This document shows positions 43,846-52,059 of a DNA stretch of 64,000 bases, piece by piece. Source of the DNA: Lachnospiraceae bacterium (GTDB lineage: Bacteria > Bacillota > Clostridia > Lachnospirales > Lachnospiraceae). Location: assembly GCA_017635395.1 (NCBI GenBank), contig JAGBLN010000016.1, positions 33,862-97,861 on the forward strand. The letters are read 5' to 3'. A model generated the notes under the pieces. That model ran no database searches, was not told where the DNA came from, and was given only the letters and a program-made list of their open reading frames with translations. Positions within the stretch are counted from its first letter, which is position 1; every line of letters begins with the position of its first letter. The position numbers and the translations under genes are program-made.

Positions 43846-46116
43846 ATGAATAAAAAAGAAAGAGAGAAAAAAGTTGAGGCACTGCTTTCCGAACTGACTC
43901 TCGAAGAGAAAATAAGCATGATCCACGGATCGGAGTTTTTTAAGAGCCCCGGAGTGGAGAGACTGGGGATACCGCCTATCATGTATTCGGACGGCCCTAT
44001 GGGTGTAAGGAATGATTTTAAACCGGATGAATGGAGGACCATAGGCACTACAGCTGATGAGGTCTGCTATGCACCCTGTAATTCAGCCATAGCTGCTACA
44101 TGGAACCGTTCCTTAGCATGGAGCTCGGGAAGGATGCTGGGCGAGGAGGCAAGAGGTCGTGGCAAGGACATGCTTCTTGCACCGGGAATCAATATCAAGA
44201 GAAATCCTCTCTGTGGAAGAAACTTTGAGTATATGAGCGAGGATCCCTGCCTTATATCAGAACTTGTGGTTCCTCTTATAGAAGGAATACAGGAGTCGGA
44301 TGTTTCTGCCTGTGTTAAGCATTTCGTATGTAATTCACAGGAAGCAGAACGCTACATGGTGAATGTAGAGCTTTCCGACAGAGCACTGCAGGAGATATAC
44401 CTGCCCGGCTTTGAGGCAGCAGTACGAAAGGCAAAGAGCCGTGCGGTTATGGCAGCATACAACCTTATCAGAGGAAAGCACTGTTGCGAGAACAGCTGGC
44501 TTTTAAATGAGCAGCTCAGGGGTACCTGGAAGTATGATGGTCTCATCGTCTCCGACTGGGGCGGAAACCATAATACAAAGGATGCAGCTGAGAGCGCACT
44601 TGATGTGGAGATGGGGGTTAAGCCTGATTTTGATAATTATTTTATGGCAGATCCCCTGCTTAAGCTGGTTAAGAATGGTGAGATTGATGAGTCTCTTATC
44701 GACGAGAAGATCAGGAACATCCTTCGCTTCATGATCTATATCCGCATGATCGATGTAGAGCTTACGGAAGTAAAGACCAAGGGCGGCAAGACCATAAAGG
44801 CCAAGGCAGTGCCTGTTGAGGACCGCGACAGGGGCAGCTATTCTACAGTGAGTCATTCGGAAAAGGCACTGAATACCGCAAGGGAGGCAGTAGTTCTTCT
44901 TAAGAATGAAAACGGACGTCTTCCTATCGAGCCGAAGAAGACGAGAAAGGTTCTGGTGATCGGAGACAATGCAAACCGTAAGCAGGCTAATGGCGGCGGA
45001 AGTGCTGAGATCAAGGCTCTCTTTGAGATCACTCCGTTGCTTGGCATAACAAAGGCTTTCGGTGGAAATACCCAGGTAAAATATACCAAGGGTTACTATG
45101 TGCCGCCTAAGAAAACGGAAGAATTCAACTGGCAGGCAGAGAGCGTGAATATTGCAGATGTTTATCAGGCCGTGGCACAGAAGAGAGATTCGGCAGCAGA
45201 TAAAAAGAAAGGCAAAGAGCTTCGGGATGAGGCTGTAAGGCTTGCCAGGGAATATGACGAAGTAATATTCGTGGGCGGCCTTGATCATGATTACGACGTG
45301 GAAGACCATGACAGAACAGACATGAAGCTTCCCTACGGCCAGGATGAAACCATAAGCGCAGTGCTGGATGCAAATCCCAACACCGTTATCGTACTTGTAG
45401 CAGGAAGCCCTGTGGAAATGTCCAAATGGGCTGACAGGGCAAAGGCTATCGTATGGATGGGATACAACGGAATGGAAGGCGGAACAGCACTTGGTGAAGT
45501 TATTACCGGCGCAGTTAATCCTTCAGGTAAGCTTCCTGAGACCCTTCCTATAGATTTCAAGTCCACACCTGTGAGCCGGTTCGGTGACTATCCGGGAAGG
45601 AAGCTTAACAAGGAAGAGGCGTCAAGGATTAACGCTCATCTGACACAGACTTTTAATGAAGGTGTGTTCGTAGGCTACAGATATTATGAAAAGTATAACG
45701 TGCCGGTACAGTTCCCCTTCGGCCACGGTCTGTCCTATACATCATTCAAGTATTCGGGACTTGCTGTAAAGAATGTGGAGGGAAAGCCTGTAAATAAGAG
45801 AAAGCTCACGGACGGCCTGTATGTGGTCAGCGTCAAGGTTAAGAATGTGGGCGACTGTGAAGGCAGCGAGGCTGTACAGTTCTATGTAGGAGAGGAAGTT
45901 CCGTCCAAGGAGAATCCCGTAAAAGAGCTGAAAGGTTTCGACAAGGTATCATTAAAGCCCGGCGAGGAAAAGGTCGTAAGCGTGGTTCTTCCTTTAAAGG
46001 CATTTGCTCATTATGATGAGGAAAAGGCAGAATGGGTAATGATGAAAGGAAAAGCTAAGGTCTATGCTGCGGCATCATCTGCAGATGTAAGGCTGGAAAA
46101 GACAATAAAGCTTTGA
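43846..46116 (+). CDS. glycoside hydrolase family 3 beta-glucosidase
   Basis: 756 residues. N-terminal GH3 barrel starts at once (LTLEEKISMIHG), with the substrate pocket motif VKHFVCNSQE and the nucleophile Asp in LIVSDWGG (about residue 232). The second alpha/beta domain runs from about 340 to 590, and a fibronectin-III-like domain closes the protein (about 650-756; VKVKNVGDCEGSEAVQFY). No signal peptide, so it acts on imported beta-glucosides or cello-oligosaccharides in the cytoplasm. CAGGAGG is 9 bp before ATG. It stands alone and ends at a shared terminator. Confidence 0.93.
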   Translation: MNKKEREKKVEALLSELTLEEKISMIHGSEFFKSPGVERLGIPPIMYSDGPMGVRNDFKPDEWRTIGTTADEVCYAPCNSAIAATWNRSLAWSSGRMLGEEARGRGKDMLLAPGINIKRNPLCGRNFEYMSEDPCLISELVVPLIEGIQESDVSACVKHFVCNSQEAERYMVNVELSDRALQEIYLPGFEAAVRKAKSRAVMAAYNLIRGKHCCENSWLLNEQLRGTWKYDGLIVSDWGGNHNTKDAAESALDVEMGVKPDFDNYFMADPLLKLVKNGEIDESLIDEKIRNILRFMIYIRMIDVELTEVKTKGGKTIKAKAVPVEDRDRGSYSTVSHSEKALNTAREAVVLLKNENGRLPIEPKKTRKVLVIGDNANRKQANGGGSAEIKALFEITPLLGITKAFGGNTQVKYTKGYYVPPKKTEEFNWQAESVNIADVYQAVAQKRDSAADKKKGKELRDEAVRLAREYDEVIFVGGLDHDYDVEDHDRTDMKLPYGQDETISAVLDANPNTVIVLVAGSPVEMSKWADRAKAIVWMGYNGMEGGTALGEVITGAVNPSGKLPETLPIDFKSTPVSRFGDYPGRKLNKEEASRINAHLTQTFNEGVFVGYRYYEKYNVPVQFPFGHGLSYTSFKYSGLAVKNVEGKPVNKRKLTDGLYVVSVKVKNVGDCEGSEAVQFYVGEEVPSKENPVKELKGFDKVSLKPGEEKVVSVVLPLKAFAHYDEEKAEWVMMKGKAKVYAAASSADVRLEKTIKL

Positions 46117-46144
46117 TTGAAATACTGAAATAAAGACTATGAAG

Positions 46145-46173
46145 AAGGCACGGATTTATCCGTGCCTTTCATT
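46145..46173. terminator. shared terminator of beta-glucosidase and histidine phosphatase genes
   Basis: Perfect 11-bp stem AAGGCACGGAT (46145-46155) with ATCCGTGCCTT (46158-46168), T-rich on the right. The phosphatase stop codon (46158-46156) lies in the loop. Confidence 0.85.
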
Positions 46174-46890
46174 TTCATTATCGAAACATTCACAGAACCT
46201 GGCTGCAAAAGAAGGTTTCATGCCGGAAGCGTACAGGTGTGAGGTGTCACCGTATTCGATGCAGCGCCATTGGGCGATTCCCTTTTTGCGTTCTTCCGTA
46301 ACTATGGTGGTTACGGAGGTGGGCGCCATGCACATGCCGTGCCAGAGTATCATGGGTGATACATTCAAGAGGCGGCTTAGCAGCAGGGTGGTACAGCCAA
46401 AATGGGAAAAGAATACATATGTGTCATTGCTTGCATTTTCTGCAGTGTAATACAGTCCGTTCCTGCTGTATCCGTGTGTATTAAGGAACTCTTCAAAAGA
46501 ACCGATCACGTATTCATAACGCTCTTTAAGTTTTTTGTCCTCAAAAAGGGGATGGAGCATCCATTTATCCTTATCGTAAAAATCCGGATATGCCATCCAG
46601 TCAGCAGGCAGCCAGTCCCAGGCCATTCCTGCTTCACCCGGGGCTTTGTCCGGGCGGTTGATAAAGACGTCGAATTCACGGATCCAGTCAAGCTCTGTTG
46701 CACTGCGTCCTATTCTTTCAAGCGCTGGTGCGGCGGTATCCTTTGCCCTGCCCAAAGGTGAAACAAAAAAGTCTTTTACTTCCATTCCTGCCACTCTGTC
46801 TGCCAGAAGGGCGGCTTCTTTAAAGCCTGTTTCCGTAAGTGAGTCTTTTTCGTAATCGGGTTCGCCGTGCCGGATAAAAACAAGTTTCAT
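46156..46890 (-). CDS. histidine phosphatase superfamily protein
   Basis: 244 residues. The N-terminal signature KLVFIRHGEPDYE has the RHG phospho-His, a second Arg/Glu region follows (LTETGFKEAALL), and the late His is in FFSHFGCTTLL. It resembles phosphoglycerate-mutase-like phosphatases; the substrate is unknown. It converges on the beta-glucosidase gene, with the stop codon inside the shared terminator loop. It has AAGGAG upstream of ATG. Confidence 0.9.
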   Translation of the reverse strand: MKLVFIRHGEPDYEKDSLTETGFKEAALLADRVAGMEVKDFFVSPLGRAKDTAAPALERIGRSATELDWIREFDVFINRPDKAPGEAGMAWDWLPADWMAYPDFYDKDKWMLHPLFEDKKLKERYEYVIGSFEEFLNTHGYSRNGLYYTAENASNDTYVFFSHFGCTTLLLSRLLNVSPMILWHGMCMAPTSVTTIVTEERKKGIAQWRCIEYGDTSHLYASGMKPSFAARFCECFDNENERHG

Positions 46891-47235
46891 ATAGGTACTC
46901 CTTGTGTTATATGATCATATTGTCTAAAAAATGTTATGTAACCATAAATTATTCTAATGAGTCTGTCGATATATTCTACAATATTATGGCAGAAAAATAC
47001 AGACGTATTACAGGATATTACTATGAAGCCTGCTATGATCCTTGTTAAATCGATATTTCACATTTGGTTCATGTGACATTTCATTTAATGAAAAAAGGTA
47101 TGGTAATTATTCCGCTATAGTGCTATGATAAAATAAGTTTACATAAATTATTAACATAAAATGGCAAGAAATGTCTCACGCTTTACAGTGTTTTCGCATG
47201 GTTATGGCGTTTGTACAAAGCAGAAGGAGGAAAAA
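46891..47235. other. 345-bp AT-rich intergenic region between divergent genes
   Basis: Holds upstream regions of two divergent genes. I see a short dyad TTCATTTAATGAA near 47080 and several TATAAT-like hexamers but no promoter with a convincing spacing, no riboswitch-like structure and no further gene. Confidence 0.5.
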
Positions 47236-48810
47236 ATGAAACAGAGAACAGTAAGGAAACTGCATCGCTTCGTCAGCATGCTGATGGCTGTGGTGCTTAC
47301 TGCAGGGCTTTGTGGCGGAGTGTTGGCCATAAAAGCTAATGCGGCAGATGGAACAGTTAAGGGCAAGGTGGCAGATGGCTCCACTGACGAACTTCTTAAG
47401 CTCGAAACATCTGAAGGCATAATGCAGGTTAAGATGGACGCAGACTTAAATATTGAGGATGCGCCTGTCCTGATGAAAGGAAAGGAAGTTACGGTTGAGT
47501 GGAAGTATGGCAGCGACTCATATCTTCATACTTCATGCATTAAGGCATCCGGCGGCACCAACTGGGGTGCTACTGTTGATACAGCCAATCAGATAACCGT
47601 TTCAGGTAAGGTTCTGGACGGCTCCGATCCCAGCACTCTTATTCTTGACTGCAACGGAAGCAAGTTCAATATCCGTTTGGACAAGTCATCTAATTTTACG
47701 GGATGCAGGATCATACATAAGGATAAGCTGCTGAATGTAACTGTGGCAGGCGCATCGGATGGCTATCTCCACGCTGTGAATATCACGGCAGCTGAATCCG
47801 CTTCATCTTCAAGCACTATCACCGGAGTTCCGGAGAAGACTCCTGACGGACGTTCACTTGCAGTTATATCAGGAACAGTACAGGACAATCCTTCTGACTC
47901 TTCATTTGTGCTTAAGGTAAATAACAACCTTCTTACAATAAAGATCGACAGTTCAACTGATTTAACCCAGCTTCATGTCCTGAATTCCGGAAGGACAGTA
48001 AGCGCAGCTGTATATACAGGTTCAGACAACCAGTTCCACGCATACAAGCTTGGCGGAAATATAACAAACAGTCCTGTAGCCCTGGATGGTGCAACAGTTA
48101 CTGTAAGCGGAACTGTATTAAAGAATACTGATGACAACACGCTTCTGCTTTCAACTTCTGCCGGAAACATGACAATCCGCATGGATACACAGACAGTCAT
48201 TGGTGCAGGCGGACTTCTCCTTATAGGAAAGAAAGTAGACGTAGTAGTTCAGCACGGTGCAGATGCTTATATGCATGCAGTCAAGATTACCGGAAAGGAA
48301 ACAACATCATCCGCTGATCCTTCATCTAATCTTTGGCCTGCTACAACGAGGTGTTCTGATGAAGTTGAGGTAAAGGGAAAGGTTGACAAGAAGACAGACA
48401 ACAACACTCTGTATCTTAATATAGACGGTCAGGGAACAATGATCATTCGCATTGATGTTAATACAAAATGGGAAGCTGCCCAGGCATTTAAGATTGGCGA
48501 TACAGTTAAGGCTAAGGTATATGGCGGTGCAGATGCTTATATGCATGCGGCAAGCATTACATCAAATCTGGATTCTGCAGCCGGCACTACTCTTGATGCT
48601 ACAACGCAGCTTAATTTTGTAGGAAAGATCACAAAGATCGACGGATCCAAGATTACGCTTTCAACGGCATCGGGCGATATGGTCATCAAGTATGACAACG
48701 GAACAAACTTTGACGGTTACCGTATCTTAAAGACAAGCGACAGTAATGTGACTATCACGGCTATGACAGGTTCAGACGGATACTGGCGTGCAACAAAAGT
48801 TTTTAAGTAA
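47236..48810 (+). CDS. exported protein of six OB-like repeats
   Basis: 524 residues from ATG 47236 (AAGGAGG 6 bp upstream; earlier in-frame codons lack a site). Signal peptide with hydrophobic core about 13-30 and likely cut after ANA (36). The rest is six repeats of about 65 residues with Ser/Thr-rich spacers, starting near residues 40, 120, 212, 290, 376 and 455. The shared pattern is V-x-G-x-V at the start, TL-x-L, then M-x-I-R-x-D, then G-x-x-V then D-x-YMHA-x-x-IT. The short beta-strand pattern suggests OB-like folds. No sorting signal or TM tail, so it is secreted or held non-covalently. Confidence 0.85.
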   Translation: MKQRTVRKLHRFVSMLMAVVLTAGLCGGVLAIKANAADGTVKGKVADGSTDELLKLETSEGIMQVKMDADLNIEDAPVLMKGKEVTVEWKYGSDSYLHTSCIKASGGTNWGATVDTANQITVSGKVLDGSDPSTLILDCNGSKFNIRLDKSSNFTGCRIIHKDKLLNVTVAGASDGYLHAVNITAAESASSSSTITGVPEKTPDGRSLAVISGTVQDNPSDSSFVLKVNNNLLTIKIDSSTDLTQLHVLNSGRTVSAAVYTGSDNQFHAYKLGGNITNSPVALDGATVTVSGTVLKNTDDNTLLLSTSAGNMTIRMDTQTVIGAGGLLLIGKKVDVVVQHGADAYMHAVKITGKETTSSADPSSNLWPATTRCSDEVEVKGKVDKKTDNNTLYLNIDGQGTMIIRIDVNTKWEAAQAFKIGDTVKAKVYGGADAYMHAASITSNLDSAAGTTLDATTQLNFVGKITKIDGSKITLSTASGDMVIKYDNGTNFDGYRILKTSDSNVTITAMTGSDGYWRATKVFK

Positions 48811-48878
48811 ATAGCAATTAAAGGTGGTTCCTTCCGGAGGTGTCCGGAGGAAACCTGCATTTTCAAGGAGGAAAGGCA

Positions 48879-49577
48879 ATGAAAAAATATATCGCAGAAT
48901 TTATCGGAACATTCATACTGGTATTTGTAGGCTGTGGAACAGCGATGCTTGTAGGCTGTGATTCAGCAAATGGCTGTGGCTACATTCTTACAGCATTCGC
49001 TTTCGGTCTTGCAATCGTTGCAATGGCTTATGGCGTAGGTAATATTTCCGGCGGTCATGTTAATCCTGCCGTATCTCTTGCAGTATTCATAAACGGCGGC
49101 ATAACTCCTGTAGATTTTGCAGGATATGTAGTTGCACAGTGCCTGGGCGCATTCGTAGGTTCTGAAGCTCTTGCATGCATATTCAGTCTCGGAAATGTTA
49201 CCGATATGACAGGCGGTCTTGCAACCAACGGTCTTGGCGGAGTATCCGGATCATTTGCAGCAGGAATACTGGTAGAGGTTATCGCAACCTGCATATTTGT
49301 AATGGCTATACTTGGAGTTACATCCAAGAAGCAGAGCCATGGTTCATTCGGCGGGCTTATAATAGGCCTTACCCTGGTGGCTATCCATATTTGCACCATC
49401 GGTCTTACCGGTACATCCGTTAATCCTGCAAGGAGTCTTGGCCCTGCTATAGCAGCAGCCATCGGATCAAATTTCGATCCCATAAAGCAGGTGGTAGTAT
49501 TTATAGTTGGTCCTCTGCTTGGTGCGGCTATTGGCGGTTTTGCATATAAGTTCCTTGAGGCAGATGACAAAAAGTGA
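48879..49577 (+). CDS. MIP family aquaporin
   Basis: 232 residues from ATG 48879 (AAGGAGG 7-8 bp upstream). Six TMs with two NPA half-helices: HVNPAVSLAVF (about residue 63) and SVNPARSLGPA (about 186). Length and the NPAR motif favour AqpZ-type water channels over long glycerol facilitators, though the selectivity filter was not modelled. It follows the repeat protein by 68 bp without a terminator, so they may be co-expressed. Confidence 0.93.
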   Translation: MKKYIAEFIGTFILVFVGCGTAMLVGCDSANGCGYILTAFAFGLAIVAMAYGVGNISGGHVNPAVSLAVFINGGITPVDFAGYVVAQCLGAFVGSEALACIFSLGNVTDMTGGLATNGLGGVSGSFAAGILVEVIATCIFVMAILGVTSKKQSHGSFGGLIIGLTLVAIHICTIGLTGTSVNPARSLGPAIAAAIGSNFDPIKQVVVFIVGPLLGAAIGGFAYKFLEADDKK

Positions 49578-49635
49578 TAAATATATCACTTTGCAAAAAC
49601 TGATTTTGCGTGTAGAATGTAAATATTGAAAACGA

Positions 49636-49669
49636 GTAAACGGCAAAACGGATAAGTTTTGTCGTTTAC
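49636..49669. repeat. 14-bp inverted repeat downstream of aquaporin gene
   Basis: GTAAACGGCAAAAC (49636-49649) pairs with GTTTTGTCGTTTAC (49656-49669) with one G-T pair and a 6-nt loop. No T-run follows, so it is not a standard terminator; it may be an mRNA end stabiliser or an operator before the HD gene. Confidence 0.55.
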
Positions 49670-49713
49670 TATATAAAGGCTTTATGTGTTTTGATGAATG
49701 CATGGAGGTATAG

Positions 49714-50235
49714 ATGTCCGAAAACGAAATAAACAGTGTCCTGTACCGTTATGGAGCTTCCATATTTGATTCAGCTGAGTTTAAACAGGCTATGAACCAG
49801 AAGCACCATAACCGTACTACAGTAGGTGACCATACCATAAGGGTGGCACATACAAGCTTAACGATATGTAATTTTCTTGAAAAGATACATATATCTACCA
49901 AGAAATCGGATGTAGTAGTCGGTGCGCTCTGCCACGATCTTGGAATACTGGACCGTGATAAGTGTTTCAAAAATAACGCAGAATGCTACAGGGAACATCC
50001 CGCCAGGTCTCTTGATGTAGCAAGGCGTCTGGTACCGGACATAAATTACAATACGGAGAAGATCATCCGCTGCCATATGTGGCCCATGACTATCACTAAG
50101 TTTCCTACATCAAGGGAAAGTATGATCGTTTCCATAGCGGATAAATATGCGGCAGTCGGTGACGGTATAATGAGGAAAAAGAAAGCCGCGGCAGTTCATG
50201 CAAGAAGCAAGAGAGCCATGAATTACGGAGCATAA
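49714..50235 (+). CDS. HD domain phosphohydrolase
   Basis: 173 residues. Metal motif order H...HD...D is visible: GDHTIRVAH (about 39-47), ALCHDLGILD (about 69-78) and SIADKYAAVG (about 140). The substrate could be a nucleotide or cyclic nucleotide; unknown. GGAGG is 8 bp before ATG. A small membrane protein and a C39-like protein follow at 21 and 4 bp, forming a tight trio. Confidence 0.88.
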   Translation: MSENEINSVLYRYGASIFDSAEFKQAMNQKHHNRTTVGDHTIRVAHTSLTICNFLEKIHISTKKSDVVVGALCHDLGILDRDKCFKNNAECYREHPARSLDVARRLVPDINYNTEKIIRCHMWPMTITKFPTSRESMIVSIADKYAAVGDGIMRKKKAAAVHARSKRAMNYGA

Positions 50236-50256
50236 AAAGAGAGGGGGCAGTTAAAA

Positions 50257-50499
50257 ATGAATGATGCAATACTTAGCGTAAAGGACAGCATTGACAGCGC
50301 ACAGCAGAAGGTTAAGGACTGGGTGGCAGACGACGAGATAGTTGTTTCCAAGAAGGTCATCATCTTAGCTTTCATAGTAGCATTTTTAGTTGGTTTCGCA
50401 GTAGGTGTGATGATGGTTCCAAGTCCTACCGTGATAGTGCAGTCTGACAAGAAGCCAAGTGTTATAAGCGGTCTCAAGAGCCTGTTTAAGAGGGCATAA
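50257..50499 (+). CDS. small single-pass membrane protein of unknown function
   Basis: 80 residues. An amphipathic N-terminal part (ILSVKDSIDSAQQKVKDW), one TM at about 33-54 (IILAFIVAFLVGFAVGVMMV) and a basic tail (LKSLFKRA). GAGGGGG is 10 bp before ATG. It lies between the HD and C39-like genes with almost no spacing, so it probably works with one of them, for instance as an anchor. No family recognised. Confidence 0.75.
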   Translation: MNDAILSVKDSIDSAQQKVKDWVADDEIVVSKKVIILAFIVAFLVGFAVGVMMVPSPTVIVQSDKKPSVISGLKSLFKRA

Positions 50500-50503
50500 G
50501 ATA

Positions 50504-51190
50504 TTGGGAATCATAGGTGCTTGTACAATACAGGTTTTCCATGTATTAGCCGGGAAACTTAAGCAGGATGCAAGGGAAAGCCAGTACAGGCTGAACAGGA
50601 TCGCATGGCGTGAGTACAGGAAAAAAATCCCGGGGAGCTATCTGGAGAACCAGCCGGCTCTTACGGGCTTTTTATATGGTGTTGCAAGTAAAACCGAATG
50701 CAGGATATTTTTCAGGGGACTGCCTTTGACCGCGGCCCGCAATTCCTGTGAAGTGATAGCAACATACAATGCCCTTCTTGCATTAGGTGATGAAAAAAGT
50801 TACCCGGAACTTCTATATGAATATTCGGGGGACGGCATCTGTTTTAGAGGAATATTCGGAACCGATCCGCTGGCTATATACAGGTATTTTAAGAATCGTG
50901 GCTATGATGTGACGGAATACAGGGGCAGCAGGATAGAGACCGTTAAGGATGAAGACGACGGGGCGGCATATATCTATACAGCATTTAACAGGGGTTATAA
51001 TCCTTTCCATATGGTCCATACGTTGTGCGTAACCAAAGAAGGGGATAGCTTCAGGGTTCACAACGGTTTTATTGAAAAGCAGTCCTATCCGGATCCTCTG
51101 ACAGCAATGAAGGCATACAACAATGGTATGTGCAGGACTATATATGTTTTGAAGATACGAAAAAAAGATGGTTCATCAGCCCATGTTTAG
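50504..51190 (+). CDS. C39/papain-like cysteine peptidase-type protein of unknown function
   Basis: 228 residues from TTG 50504, 4 bp after the previous stop. After a basic N-terminal part, LTAARNSCEVIATYNALLAL (about residues 77-96) has the Cys-helix look of papain/C39-like folds, with possible His in HMVHTLCVTKE (about 168) and Asn in VHNGF (about 187). I infer a cysteine peptidase or transglutaminase-like fold; no activity is known. It ends at a good terminator that closes the HD/TM/C39-like trio. Confidence 0.7.
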   Translation: MGIIGACTIQVFHVLAGKLKQDARESQYRLNRIAWREYRKKIPGSYLENQPALTGFLYGVASKTECRIFFRGLPLTAARNSCEVIATYNALLALGDEKSYPELLYEYSGDGICFRGIFGTDPLAIYRYFKNRGYDVTEYRGSRIETVKDEDDGAAYIYTAFNRGYNPFHMVHTLCVTKEGDSFRVHNGFIEKQSYPDPLTAMKAYNNGMCRTIYVLKIRKKDGSSAHV

Positions 51191-51213
51191 TTTGACAGAA
51201 CATGGGTTTTTTA
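51180..51213 (+). terminator. terminator of the HD trio
   Basis: Stem CCCATGTT (51180-51187) with AACATGGG (51199-51206), then TTTTTT. The stop codon lies in the loop side of the stem. Confidence 0.88.
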
Positions 51214-51290
51214 TTGCAATTACAGTTAGTTTATGATACATTTGTTAGTATAATAAAACTCTTGTAAGTGACAGAATAGGAGAGCATCAT

Positions 51291-51677
51291 ATGAGATCTA
51301 ACGAATCATCAGAAGACTATCTTGAAACAATACTGATCCTGAGCAAAAAACTTCCCGTGGTCAGGGCTGTCGACATAGCAAATGAAATGGGATTCAGGAA
51401 ATCCAGTGTCAGCATCGCCATGAAGAACCTTCGGGAAAAGAATCACATCACAGTAATGGATGCCGGCTATATTTATCTTACCGACAGCGGAAAGGCCATA
51501 GCCGAGACAATATATGAAAGGCACCTTTTCCTTTCAGCGTGGCTTAAGGACCTGGGGGTGGCTGAGGATGTGGCAACTGAGGATGCCTGCCGCATAGAAC
51601 ATGTAATAAGTGCAGAAAGCTTTGCTGCCCTTAAGAAATATCTTAAGGAAAAGGGATACGAGCCGGGGGCTGAATAA
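51291..51677 (+). CDS. MntR/DtxR-type metal-dependent transcriptional regulator
   Basis: 128 residues: winged helix-turn-helix (about 1-65) and dimerisation/metal domain (about 66-128), without an SH3 domain, as in MntR. Residues matching MntR Mn ligands are visible: the SSEDYLET start, RHLFL with His, and RIEHVIS with Glu-His. It would repress metal uptake genes when Mn or Fe is high. No metal transporter adjoins it; the zinc-type ABC genes are 45 kb away. Confidence 0.9.
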   Translation: MRSNESSEDYLETILILSKKLPVVRAVDIANEMGFRKSSVSIAMKNLREKNHITVMDAGYIYLTDSGKAIAETIYERHLFLSAWLKDLGVAEDVATEDACRIEHVISAESFAALKKYLKEKGYEPGAE

Positions 51678-51706
51678 GGCTTCTTTTCGTGGTTTCAGGG
51701 GTATTA

Positions 51707-51715
51707 TGTTATAAT
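51707..51715 (+). promoter_or_regulatory. extended -10 promoter of the STAS operon
   Basis: TG at 51707-51708 and TATAAT at 51710-51715, about 31 bp before the STAS start codon. No good -35. Confidence 0.5.
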
Positions 51716-51745
51716 TATTAAAAAAATAACAGGGAGGGTTAAGTA

Positions 51746-52039
51746 ATGACTATAAGTAAGGATCGTAACGGAAGTGAGCTGACCATTGCTTTGGAAGGAA
51801 GGCTTGATACCACGACCGCGCCGGAGCTGGCGGAGGAGATAAAGTCTCTTGACGGGGTTGAAAAACTTAAGTTTGACATTGAAAAGCTTGAGTACATATC
51901 ATCTGCGGGACTTCGTGTTCTTCTGTCTGCACAGAAGGTTATGAACAAGCAGGGAAGTATGGTGGTAAAAAATGCAAGTGAAAGCATAAAAGAAATATTT
52001 GAGGTTACTGGATTTGATGGTATTCTGACGGTTGAGTAG
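51746..52039 (+). CDS. STAS domain protein (anti-anti-sigma factor type)
   Basis: 97 residues, a bare STAS domain. The phosphorylation loop is LEYISSAGLRVLL (about 49-61), with Ser available for an RsbW-type kinase. Usually such proteins release a sigma factor or a target enzyme when unphosphorylated. Here it starts an operon with an acyl-adenylating enzyme and a membrane transporter rather than with sigma factor genes. GGGAGGG is 8-9 bp before ATG. The RsbW-like kinase and SpoIIE-type phosphatase at 1182-3276 could act on it; that is only a possibility. Confidence 0.92.
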   Translation: MTISKDRNGSELTIALEGRLDTTTAPELAEEIKSLDGVEKLKFDIEKLEYISSAGLRVLLSAQKVMNKQGSMVVKNASESIKEIFEVTGFDGILTVE

Positions 52040-52059
52040 GCATAAACAGGAGGTGGGTT

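Noticed and set aside
44503-45309. 268-codon open frame on the minus strand inside the beta-glucosidase gene
   Set aside because: Antisense shadow of a strongly supported GH3 gene, no ribosome binding site or family likeness.
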